Positions 1 to 5,731 of a stretch of DNA of 7,258 bases are shown one piece after another (position 1 is the stretch's first letter; every line of letters begins with the position of its first letter). Position numbers and translations under genes: made by a program. The stretch is from CAZBEJ01 sp964521305 (GTDB lineage: Bacteria; Patescibacteriota; Microgenomatia; UBA1406; GWC2-37-13). The notes under the pieces were generated by a model. It was not told the DNA's origin. It was given only the letters and a program-made list of their open reading frames with translations, and did no database searches. The stretch lies in assembly GCA_964521305.1 (NCBI GenBank), contig CAZFQZ010000035.1:1-7258 (forward strand), read 5' to 3'.

Positions 1-109
1 CTCCAAAGGAAAGTATTTGGTGGATGATATAGTATTTATCCCGTTCCGGATCCAGCTGATTGACATCAACCGACCACAAAACCGGCCGGAGCTTCTTGGG
101 GATTTTCAT
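1..109 (-). CDS. DUF6922-like protein, N-terminal 36 codons (3' end outside window)
   Basis: Reading the minus strand from the ATG at 109-107 gives an open frame to the window edge. It begins MKIPKKLRPVLWSVDVNQLD and continues into a segment ending IIHQILSFG. The pattern P-K-x-L-x-P-x-x-W-x-V-D, then an acidic/Lys stretch and a hydrophobic I-I-x-x-I-L-x-x-G, is what I recall of DUF6922, a family of small proteins often encoded next to AbiEii-like nucleotidyltransferases and therefore suspected to be antitoxin-like partners. That role is family-level inference. No Shine-Dalgarno precedes the ATG. The gene is divergent from the relic at 146-268, which starts with a related sequence. Only the first third or so of the protein is visible, so whether it is intact cannot be judged. 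The frame is sound; the family name is a resemblance from memory. Confidence 0.55.
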   Translation of the reverse strand, partial: MKIPKKLRPVLWSVDVNQLDPERDKYYIIHQILSFG

Positions 110-145
110 ACCACTAAGTATACCAATTCTGCTAAAATATAAAGC

Positions 146-268
146 ATGAAAAGGCCGGTGAAAACGCCAAAAAAAATCCCCAAACGGTTATGGGGGTATT
201 TTTGGGATGTCAATGTGAAAAAATTTTTTCAAAAGGAAGTGGTACGGCTGGCGAAAAAATACCTATGA
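146..268 (+). pseudogene. Chimeric 40-codon relic: DUF6922-like start joined to AbiEii-like tail
   Basis: An ATG at 146 opens 40 codons ending in TGA at 266-268. Residues 9-25 (PKKIPKRLWGYFWDVNV) match the start of the divergent DUF6922-like protein at 1-109: both have K-I-P-K-[KR]-L, then W-x-V-[DN]-V. From residue 24 the protein reads VKKFFQKEVVRLAKKYL and stops. That resembles the last residues of AbiEii-type nucleotidyltransferases, and also the tail at 361-507 (LKEFFRKEAKR). The simplest reading is an internal deletion that fused the first gene of an antitoxin/toxin-like pair to the end of the second. An alternative is a genuine 40-residue protein. No Shine-Dalgarno is present. The frame is certain; the chimera is an inference from two short similarities. 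Confidence 0.4.
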
Positions 269-276
269 GTCTCCGC

Positions 277-305
277 TTGAGCTGCAGTCTTTTATATTTT
301 ATAGT
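277..305 (+). promoter_or_regulatory. Candidate sigma70-type promoter
   Basis: TTGAGC (277-282) and TATAGT (300-305) are separated by 17 bases. They match the -35 and -10 consensus at four and five of six positions. The predicted transcript would begin near 312, inside the palindrome 304-316 and just before the ATG at 324. The surrounding DNA is AT-rich, so chance matches are likely. The promoter may once have served the decayed genes, and could now give a long leader to the membrane protein starting at 543. Confidence 0.3.
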
Positions 306-316
306 TTACTGTAAAC
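304..316. promoter_or_regulatory. Perfect 13-bp palindrome, candidate operator
   Basis: GTTTACTGTAAAC is two perfect 6-bp arms around a single T. With flanking bases (301-319) the symmetry extends to 8 of 9 positions per arm. It overlaps the right edge of the candidate -10 and the expected transcription start, which is a typical repressor position. No regulator gene is visible in the window, so the binding protein is unknown. Confidence 0.3.
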
Positions 317-323
317 GATAGTT

Positions 324-368
324 ATGAAAATAAACACACAGGCTGCAGTAATAGTAATAGGTAATTGA
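324..368 (+). pseudogene. 14-codon fragment resembling the start of a CinA/molybdopterin-binding-domain protein
   Basis: ATG 324 reads MKINTQAAVIVIGN and then TGA at 366-368. A-A-V-I-V-I-G-N-E-I-L is a recognisable beginning of MoaB/CinA-type molybdopterin-binding domains. The expected next residue, Glu, is available at 367 (GAA) one base out of frame, as though a single T had been inserted. The sequence after it does not continue the CinA pattern and instead matches an AbiEii-like tail. This is either a broken gene start joined to unrelated DNA or a coincidence over 14 residues. Confidence 0.22.
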
Positions 369-507
369 ACCATTTATTTTAGCTTCGGATTTCCTTATTG
401 TAGATAGTTTTGATTCGCTTCCTCGAATGATTAAACCGCTTACATTAAAACAGTTAAAAGAATTTTTCAGAAAAGAGGCAAAAAGGCCGGGATTACAGGC
501 AGTATAA
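361..507 (+). pseudogene. AbiEii-like nucleotidyltransferase C-terminal remnant
   Basis: The frame opens after a TAG at 358 and runs 48 codons to TAA at 505-507. It contains DFLIVDSFDSLPRMIKPLTL followed by K-Q-L-K-E-F-F-R-K-E-A-K. The pattern D-x-F-x-x-L-P-R-M-[IL]-K-P, then a basic amphipathic L-K-x-F-F-x-x-x-A-K helix, is typical of the end of AbiEii/DUF1814-type nucleotidyltransferases, the toxin-like half of AbiE-related pairs. The catalytic N-terminal domain (GS motif and metal-binding Asp residues) is absent, so no enzyme can be made. The only plausible start is the internal ATG at 427, giving 26 residues. The remnant agrees with the neighbouring DUF6922-like sequences, because the two families commonly adjoin. 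Family assignment is from pattern memory. Confidence 0.4.
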
Positions 508-542
508 ATCGTTATTGCCAGCTCCTGTTATAGAATAAATAC

Positions 543-2102
543 ATGCACAAACTATTAAAGATTGTTTTCCCTCTGTATATAACTGCGTTTTTATTTATAA
601 CCGGCCTGGGTATCGGGGCAGAAACAAATCTTTCCTTCTATCTTCTACTCATGGGGCCGCCTCTCCTTTTTATAAGCTCGTATTTCACAGGAAGCAGAAG
701 AGTATATATTCCCGGAAAACTCACCCTCTGGTTTATTATTTTTATTGTTTTTTCGGCAATCTCGACAATCCGGGCAGTTGAAGTACAGCGCTCGTTTGAG
801 CAACTGATTCGGTATGTCGCACTTTATATATTATTTATATATATACTTAACCATCGGGATGAAATAGAGTCATGGATTATTTCGTTGCTTTTTATGCTTG
901 GCGCGTTGTTCAGCGTGTATTCGCTGTTTACCGATTTCTTTCTCCGAAACAACTGGCTGTTTTTAATCCCAAAGACGAGTTTTAATGTCGTGTTTCCCAC
1001 GTATTTTTCGCATAACCATCTTGGGGATTTTCTGATGATTCTGTTTCTGATCTGTTTCTGGTGGTTGGTCCGGAATAAAAACAGAATGTTTTCATTGGTC
1101 TTCATGGCATTATTGTTGCCCTTTTTTTTATTATCCTATTCACGTTCTGCATACCTTGCTTTGTTAGCGGGAATCGGGATCATGGGTTATGCTAAACGAA
1201 AGACCGTGCGGCTTCATTCTGTATTTTTTAATGTTTTACTTATAATAGGGTGCACCGTATTGTTCACAAACTTGATATCGGTGAACGAGGCAGGAGCGCT
1301 TAAGCCCTTGAAGCCGCTTCGCTTGTTTTTGGTTGAACACACCTGGTTGCAGAGTAAGCCCCTGGTAGGCGATCATGTTCTGTATTTAAAACAGGCCTTT
1401 CAGACAATGCAGAAACACCCGCTACTTGGCATAGGGCCAAACAATTTCATATATGCCTCGAGACAGCTGGCAGGGTATTCAAGCGATTGGTCGTCAAGCA
1501 GCCATAACGTCATCATTGACCTTATGGTGGAAAACGGGCTTCTGGCATGGATTGCGCTTATGACGGCGGGATTTTATTTTGTTAAAAACAGGAAAAAGTC
1601 TATTTTTTTGCTTCTGTTGGTGAGTCTGTTTGTAAATTTTCAGACGGACTACACGTCAAAAATACCATTTTTTCTTGTTCTGCTGGTCCTGTTTGCCGGA
1701 CTCAGTCATAAACGGGAAAAAGAAGAGACTGATCATATACGCATTATAATCGTGTCTGGGATTCTATTTCTGTTTTTTATAGCAATTTTCCTGAGTAATT
1801 TCTTCTATGCGCGGAGTCAATATGTTGCTTCATGGTTGGCGTATCCTTTAAACAAAAAAACTTATCCAAAGCTCATGGACGCTTTTGTTTCAAAAAAAGA
1901 ATACGCAAAGGCGTTGTTCTATGCCGATTGGTCCATGAGGCTGTTTCGGGCCGACAGGCAGACGGAATACCATGCAATTATTACCTATTTCAACCTCGGC
2001 GAAATGAACAAATTAAACAGCGCATATAAGCAAATGCAGCTTTGGAACCCGAAAAACGCCAATCTAAAGCCGACTATCAAATCCCCCGGAAACAGTAATT
2101 GA
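543..2102 (+). CDS. O-antigen polymerase/ligase family membrane protein (Wzy/WaaL-like) with C-terminal helical tail
   Basis: This 519-residue polytopic inner-membrane protein has about 13 predicted hydrophobic segments (near 7-25, 31-48, 60-76, 88-102, 110-130, 160-176, 182-198, 200-216, 227-245, 332-347, 352-365, 373-388, 399-420). Wzy_C hallmarks are S-Y-S-R-S-A (198-203), the loop H-P-L-L-G-I-G-P-N-N-F (292-302) and S-S-H-N with a following V-E-N-G-L (319-333). The large extracytoplasmic loop at about 246-330 is where polymerases and ligases bind undecaprenyl-linked glycan. Proteins of this fold either polymerise O-units or transfer glycan to an acceptor, and sequence alone does not decide which. 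Residues 440-505 form a soluble, TPR-like alpha-helical tail (K-x-Y-x-K-A-L-x-Y-A-D-W-S). ATG 543 is the first start after an in-frame TAG at 531, and no Shine-Dalgarno is present. The stop lies 4 bp from the convergent glycosyltransferase. Confidence 0.88.
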   Translation: MHKLLKIVFPLYITAFLFITGLGIGAETNLSFYLLLMGPPLLFISSYFTGSRRVYIPGKLTLWFIIFIVFSAISTIRAVEVQRSFEQLIRYVALYILFIYILNHRDEIESWIISLLFMLGALFSVYSLFTDFFLRNNWLFLIPKTSFNVVFPTYFSHNHLGDFLMILFLICFWWLVRNKNRMFSLVFMALLLPFFLLSYSRSAYLALLAGIGIMGYAKRKTVRLHSVFFNVLLIIGCTVLFTNLISVNEAGALKPLKPLRLFLVEHTWLQSKPLVGDHVLYLKQAFQTMQKHPLLGIGPNNFIYASRQLAGYSSDWSSSSHNVIIDLMVENGLLAWIALMTAGFYFVKNRKKSIFLLLLVSLFVNFQTDYTSKIPFFLVLLVLFAGLSHKREKEETDHIRIIIVSGILFLFFIAIFLSNFFYARSQYVASWLAYPLNKKTYPKLMDAFVSKKEYAKALFYADWSMRLFRADRQTEYHAIITYFNLGEMNKLNSAYKQMQLWNPKNANLKPTIKSPGNSN

Positions 2103-2106
2103 TTTG

Positions 2107-3165
2107 TTATGCCGGCAGCGGTGGGAGTATTTTTTGGTATACCCGGTGTGTTTTTAGGGCTGATGCCCGCCAGGAAAATAGAGCGCTTCTCCGGTATCCG
2201 CGGTTTGCGTATCGTTTTAAAAACAATTTGTTTTTGACCGCTTTGCACATAAGCCGAGACAGTCCGGTGCGGTTTTTAAAATACAGGCAGGAGTCTAATG
2301 CAATTTCCCTGAATACCGGAAGGTCGGAACACATAATCGCCGTTTTGCATTTCATGGCCTCAACCAGAGGAAGCCCGAATCCTTCGCAGCAGGAATTATA
2401 AACCAAAGCCATGGCATCGTTATACAACATATTGAGTTCTTGATCCGGCACATACCCGAGAAATCGTATGGTGTTGCTTTGTATATATTCACGGTATCCG
2501 GCAAACAAACCAGAATCCATATGCATTGATCCCGCGAATACAAGTTGAACATTATGTTTTTTCCCGAAAGCCTTGATAAATGATTGTATGGTTGATAAGG
2601 GTTTTTTCCGTTTACGCACGTCGCCGACTACAAGAAAATACGGTTTGTCAATCCGGAACTTTTTCCGTAAATATTTATGTATCTTCGTTTTGTTTTCCGC
2701 GATACCAAACACAGGATCAGGAGCCTCATAAATTACCGTGGTTTTTTGTTTGGTGAATGGGTAAAATCGGTGGAGCCGTTGCTCAACGGTATATGACGGA
2801 CAGATGACAGCATCAGCTGAGGATAAGGAGCGCTTAAAGAATAAGCTAAACGCCAGGCGGCTGACCGTAGAATAGGTAGAAGAGGCGTATGTATGGCACA
2901 GATCATGGACAGTCAGCACAACAGGACAGGTTTTAAGATACGGCGCAAACGTGCTTGCATGCAGTATGTCCGGATGATGCTTGAGGGTCGCCAGATTAAA
3001 GCCTACAATAATACGGTAAAGACCGTTGTTAAGGAACGGCCGGTACGGTACAATGGTAGCCTTAGGAGCGGGAGAGCGGGAAAGAACCTTATTTAAATTT
3101 ATTATATACCGCCCGATACCGGTGTTTTGACTGCCGGCCATATGGGCGTCAAGAAGTATTTTCAT
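2107..3165 (-). CDS. GT4-family glycosyltransferase (GT-B fold)
   Basis: A 352-residue cytoplasmic or membrane-peripheral glycosyltransferase, the usual length for family GT4. Numbering is from the ATG at 3165-3163. The N-terminus KILLDAHMAG with G-I-G-R-Y (16-20) is the acceptor-domain start typical of mannosyl- and rhamnosyltransferase-like GT4 enzymes. V-H-D-L (86-89) lies in the N-terminal domain. V-V-G-D-V-R-K-R-K-K-P (179-189) is the start of the nucleotide-sugar domain, with basic residues that contact phosphate. E-G-F-G-L-P-L-V-E-A-M (261-271) is the EX7E motif that binds the donor ribose and phosphate. Donor and acceptor cannot be predicted. A start at TTG 3192 or ATG 3186 would add only a non-conserved stretch and overlap the divergent gene, so ATG 3165 is preferred. 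It probably adds a sugar to the lipid-linked unit handled by the flanking Wzy/WaaL-like proteins. Confidence 0.87.
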   Translation of the reverse strand: MKILLDAHMAGSQNTGIGRYIINLNKVLSRSPAPKATIVPYRPFLNNGLYRIIVGFNLATLKHHPDILHASTFAPYLKTCPVVLTVHDLCHTYASSTYSTVSRLAFSLFFKRSLSSADAVICPSYTVEQRLHRFYPFTKQKTTVIYEAPDPVFGIAENKTKIHKYLRKKFRIDKPYFLVVGDVRKRKKPLSTIQSFIKAFGKKHNVQLVFAGSMHMDSGLFAGYREYIQSNTIRFLGYVPDQELNMLYNDAMALVYNSCCEGFGLPLVEAMKCKTAIMCSDLPVFREIALDSCLYFKNRTGLSRLMCKAVKNKLFLKRYANRGYRRSALFSWRASALKTHRVYQKILPPLPA

Positions 3166-3172
3166 ACGAACT

Positions 3173-4459
3173 ATGGTTTTCACCATGCTCAATTGTAAGA
3201 TATCGGAACGGAAAATTCAGAGGATGTTCCTCTGGGCGTTTCTTCTGTCATTGTTTTTCTTCAAAGTCCCTAATTTTTATATTATTCCATTTTTCAAAAA
3301 TGCTTTTTTGACAACCCAGGCGATCGCGCGCGTACTTGGCCTGATAGCTTTTATATACGGGGTTGTGCGCAACACCAAAAGCAAAAAACCAATCATAGTA
3401 ACCAAAACGCAGATTACTGTCGTATCGTTGGTTGTATTGTTTTTCTGTATTCAATCCTTTTCGGTTCTGTCGGTTATAAACATTTCCTCGTTCCTCAGCA
3501 GATATAAAGACATTGTTATAGGTATTGTATTTTTTTTCCTTTTTTATTTTTATAAACGGGAGCGGAAACCGATCATCGTTGTTTTTATACTTTCGGTGGC
3601 GCTGAATAGCTTATACCAATATTCCATTGTTTTTCACCGCCAATTTTTTATTCATTATATCGGACCGTTTATATACGATAAACATCTGAATTTCATCTTA
3701 AGCAATCTGACCAGAGACAGAGTGTATGCCGATATTTATGACGAAATTGTTATTCCGTTCATGGCAGTGCCGCTGGCATTTAAAAGAATAAACAACAGGG
3801 TAGTCAAATACTTCGTGTTTATCGTAACCACCGTTTTTTCCCTGTTGTCAAATTTCAGGTCAAGGATTCTTATGCTTATGACTGCTTGTTTCGGGTCAGT
3901 CATTGCGTTCAGAAAGGTAGGAATAAAAAAAATAGTTGCATTTATTTTGATGGTTTTGGTTCTCGGGTACCTTGCCAATTATTTTTTGTTTAATACAATT
4001 GGATTTTCTTTTTATGACAGGCTGATTATGAATGATCAATCGGAGGATGTAAACTCAATTTCCTCGCGGATTACCCAGGTTCAAACCGCATTTGACATGG
4101 CCTGGAAAACACCGCTAGGAGTCGGACTGGGGAACTTTTACGATAACCTCCCCAATACGAAAACCAGTTCCATCTATCTATTCAGCTGGATGAACCTTGA
4201 AGACAAAGGAGCAAAAGAATTTGTTCATAATATATTTGGCTCAGTTGTCGTGGAAAGCGGATATATCTCGTTACTTGTGTTTATCCTGTTGTTGTCATTA
4301 TTTATAAGGGATGATCTGAGGATAATCAGGAAAGGTCAGGATTTTGAAAAAGCCGCGGTCATAGCGTTTTGGACACTGTTTTCCTACGGTATGTTTAACC
4401 CGATCGTTCCCGCATCATACCAGGTATTGTTTTGGGGAATGAGGGGATTGCTACTATAA
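3173..4459 (+). CDS. Second O-antigen polymerase/ligase family membrane protein (Wzy/WaaL-like)
   Basis: A 428-residue polytopic membrane protein with hydrophobic segments near 18-40, 48-65, 80-101, 112-127, 133-148, 190-203, 211-226, 230-246, 252-274, 362-378 and 394-412. It has the Wzy_C pattern: S-N-F-R-S-R-I-L-M-L (226-235), W-K-T-P-L-G-V-G-L-G-N-F (311-322) and E-F-V-H-N-I-F with V-E-S-G-Y (349-364). It shows little obvious similarity to the first Wzy-like protein beyond these motifs, so the pair does not look like a recent duplication. One may be the polymerase and the other the ligase. ATG 3173 is the longest ATG start; ATG 3185 is an equally plausible alternative that leaves 19 rather than 7 bp to the divergent glycosyltransferase. 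Neither has a Shine-Dalgarno. The DUF5989-like relic begins 7 bp after the stop. Confidence 0.85.
   Translation: MVFTMLNCKISERKIQRMFLWAFLLSLFFFKVPNFYIIPFFKNAFLTTQAIARVLGLIAFIYGVVRNTKSKKPIIVTKTQITVVSLVVLFFCIQSFSVLSVINISSFLSRYKDIVIGIVFFFLFYFYKRERKPIIVVFILSVALNSLYQYSIVFHRQFFIHYIGPFIYDKHLNFILSNLTRDRVYADIYDEIVIPFMAVPLAFKRINNRVVKYFVFIVTTVFSLLSNFRSRILMLMTACFGSVIAFRKVGIKKIVAFILMVLVLGYLANYFLFNTIGFSFYDRLIMNDQSEDVNSISSRITQVQTAFDMAWKTPLGVGLGNFYDNLPNTKTSSIYLFSWMNLEDKGAKEFVHNIFGSVVVESGYISLLVFILLLSLFIRDDLRIIRKGQDFEKAAVIAFWTLFSYGMFNPIVPASYQVLFWGMRGLLL
3218..3234. repeat. 17-bp perfect inverted repeat near the divergent start region
   Basis: CAGAGGATGTTCCTCTG has 7-bp perfect arms around a TGT loop. It lies within the first codons of the second Wzy-like gene and about 53 bp upstream of the divergent glycosyltransferase start. 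It could be an operator or an mRNA hairpin. It could also be chance within coding sequence, since the codons (Gln-Arg-Met-Phe-Leu-Trp) are unremarkable. Confidence 0.25.
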
Positions 4460-4466
4460 TGGCAGT

Positions 4467-4619
4467 ATGCTAGAAGCAGTCAGGTAAATTTTAATACTGG
4501 CTACAAAGTCAAGAAAAATTTGGATTATACCGGTGGTATTATTATTGATAATCGCCGCATTATTGGTTATTGGCACACAGATATAGCCTCTTCCTATTTT
4601 TCTCTATCTCATTATATGA
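4467..4619 (+). pseudogene. DUF5989-like small membrane protein, broken by two in-frame stops
   Basis: ATG 4467 reads M-L-E-A-V-R and then TAA (4485-4487). The same frame continues through a basic stretch T-K-S-R-K-I-W and the hydrophobic segment IIPVVLLLIIAALLVIGTQ to TAG (4584-4586), then P-L-P-I-F-L-Y-L-I-I and TGA (4617-4619). With both stops read through, the product is exactly 50 residues and aligns without gaps to the DUF5989 pattern as I remember it: M-[LF]-E-F-L at the start, R-K-K-x-W-x-L-P, one membrane helix, T-Q-G-S, then a hydrophobic end with a Tyr. DUF5989 proteins are single-helix membrane proteins found in polysaccharide clusters beside SxtJ- and carbamoyltransferase-type genes; their function is unknown. 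The stops fall where Glu or Lys and Ser would be expected, and each could arise by one or two point changes. It starts 7 bp after the second Wzy-like gene, as an operon partner would. A small peptide from a non-ATG start between the stops is not excluded. Confidence 0.45.
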
Positions 4620-4678
4620 AAAGATTTGTCCGCGTCATTAATATCGGTACGGTTTGGGTTATCCTGTTATTTTCATAA
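4616..4678 (+). other. Tiny ORF (20 codons), possible fragment of a membrane or secreted protein
   Basis: ATG 4616 overlaps the TGA of the DUF5989-like relic as ATGA (4616-4619), a classic coupling arrangement. It encodes M-K-R-F-V-R followed by a hydrophobic stretch (I-G-T-V-W-V-I-L-L-F-S) and TAA at 4676-4678. Basic residues before a hydrophobic run look like a signal peptide or membrane anchor. The same frame then continues without further stops into the epimerase gene (TTG 4688, ATG 4721). It may be the surviving start of a lost gene, or chance. No function can be given. Confidence 0.2.
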
Positions 4679-4720
4679 AACAAAGCATTGTTGCTAATAT
4701 GTTACTATTTTACTGTAGAT

Positions 4721-5731
4721 ATGGGATTAACAAATAAACACATAGTCATCACCGGAGCATCTTTTATCGGATCGCATCTGATTCCGCGTTTAATCAAGGA
4801 AAGGGCAGGTTTAATACGGGTGATTAACCTGACCGATAAGCAGAAAACATATATAAATCTGCACTTTCCGGACATAGAATTCATTAAGGCCGACCTGAGA
4901 AGCCTAGATACTACACAAAGACTTTTCAGGAATACGGATATTGTTATTCATTTTGCGGCAGACCATGGCGGCAGGGGATATGTGGATATGTTCCAGGGTA
5001 AAACAGCTAGTAATTTTCTTCTTGACGGAAGCGTTTTTTACGCCAGCCTGAAAAGAAATGTGCGAAAAGTTTTTTTTGCTTCGTCTGCCTGCGTATACCC
5101 GAACTATTTACAGAAGAAAAGAAACAAATTAGTATATCTTCGTGAGAATACGGTTACCTCACCCTATGATGCCGACAACATATATGGGTGGGCCAAATTA
5201 ATGGGGGAAAAAACGCTGCAAAGCTATTATCGGGATTTTGGACTCCATTCCTGTATTGCAAGATTTTTTACCGTATTTGGGGAACGAGCGCACGAATCCC
5301 ATGCAGTTATGGGTTCCATAGCGAAAGCATTTGCCAAACAAGACCCTTATGAGATTTGGGGCGACGGAACACAGATAAGAAACTGGACCTATGTTTCGGA
5401 CATAGTAGATGGTGTTATTCTCGCTTTGGCAAAAATTGAAGACGCTGGAGTGGTCAACCTAGGCACGACCGAGCGGATTACGGTAAAAGCCATGGTTGAA
5501 GACATTTTTAAGGAAACGCATTATTATCCTAAAAAACTTCAATATAAGAATATGCCTACGGGGCCCCTCAATAGAGTGGCGGATAATCGCCTGGCTAGGA
5601 AGGTTTTAGGATGGGAACCTAAGGTTAAGTTTACAGAAGGATTAAAAAGAACAGTGCGATGGTATTATGAAAACCATAATATTCGAATAGTTAGAAAAGA
5701 CCTTTTCAAACTCCTTTTGGGGAACATATGA
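4721..5731 (+). CDS. NAD-dependent nucleotide-sugar epimerase, extended SDR, GDP-mannose 3,5-epimerase-like
   Basis: A 336-residue cytoplasmic extended short-chain dehydrogenase. The Rossmann glycine motif G-A-S-F-I-G-S is at 12-18, the D-L after beta-4 at 58-59, F-A-A-D-H-G-G at 78-84, S-S-A-C-V-Y-P at 121-127, the catalytic Y-x-x-x-K (Y155, K159), W-G-D-G-T-Q-I-R-N-W at 213-222, and G-P-L-N-R-V-A-D-N at 281-289 in the substrate domain. S-S-A-C, F-A-A-D-x-G-G and the WGDG segment are especially like GDP-mannose 3,5-epimerase, where the Cys of S-S-A-C is a catalytic base. The lysine acid in that enzyme's G-G-R-E-K segment appears not to be conserved here, where E-S-H-A-V is found, so the exact reaction is uncertain. 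ATG 4721 sits directly before the first beta strand; TTG 4688 would add 11 residues not expected in the family. The stop overlaps the next start (ATGA). Confidence 0.85.
   Translation: MGLTNKHIVITGASFIGSHLIPRLIKERAGLIRVINLTDKQKTYINLHFPDIEFIKADLRSLDTTQRLFRNTDIVIHFAADHGGRGYVDMFQGKTASNFLLDGSVFYASLKRNVRKVFFASSACVYPNYLQKKRNKLVYLRENTVTSPYDADNIYGWAKLMGEKTLQSYYRDFGLHSCIARFFTVFGERAHESHAVMGSIAKAFAKQDPYEIWGDGTQIRNWTYVSDIVDGVILALAKIEDAGVVNLGTTERITVKAMVEDIFKETHYYPKKLQYKNMPTGPLNRVADNRLARKVLGWEPKVKFTEGLKRTVRWYYENHNIRIVRKDLFKLLLGNI

Noticed and set aside
171..203. Hairpin-like CCCC/GGGG pair flanked by an A run and a T run, resembling a bidirectional terminator
   Set aside because: The paired GC core is only 4 bp with a 10-base loop and mismatched flanks, and it falls within the 40-codon ORF where the Lys-Ile-Pro and Gly-Tyr-Phe codons explain the runs.
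281..349. Direct repeat GCTGCAGT at 281-288 and 342-349
   Set aside because: Eight bases separated by 53 is expected by chance, and no inserted element or duplicated gene lies between the copies.
350..361. Short tandem AATAGT-like repeat
   Set aside because: Two units only, in AT-rich DNA, with no sign of a longer array.
824..1105. 93-codon minus-strand ORF inside the first Wzy-like gene
   Set aside because: It is fully antisense to a well-supported membrane protein and has no recognisable domain; it is a shadow frame.
4466..4620. Genome-wide stop-codon recoding as the explanation for the interrupted DUF5989-like frame
   Set aside because: TAA properly ends the second Wzy-like gene, the GT4 gene and the DUF4330-like gene, and TGA ends three others, so reassignment of TAA or TGA is not supported; TAG alone cannot explain both interruptions.
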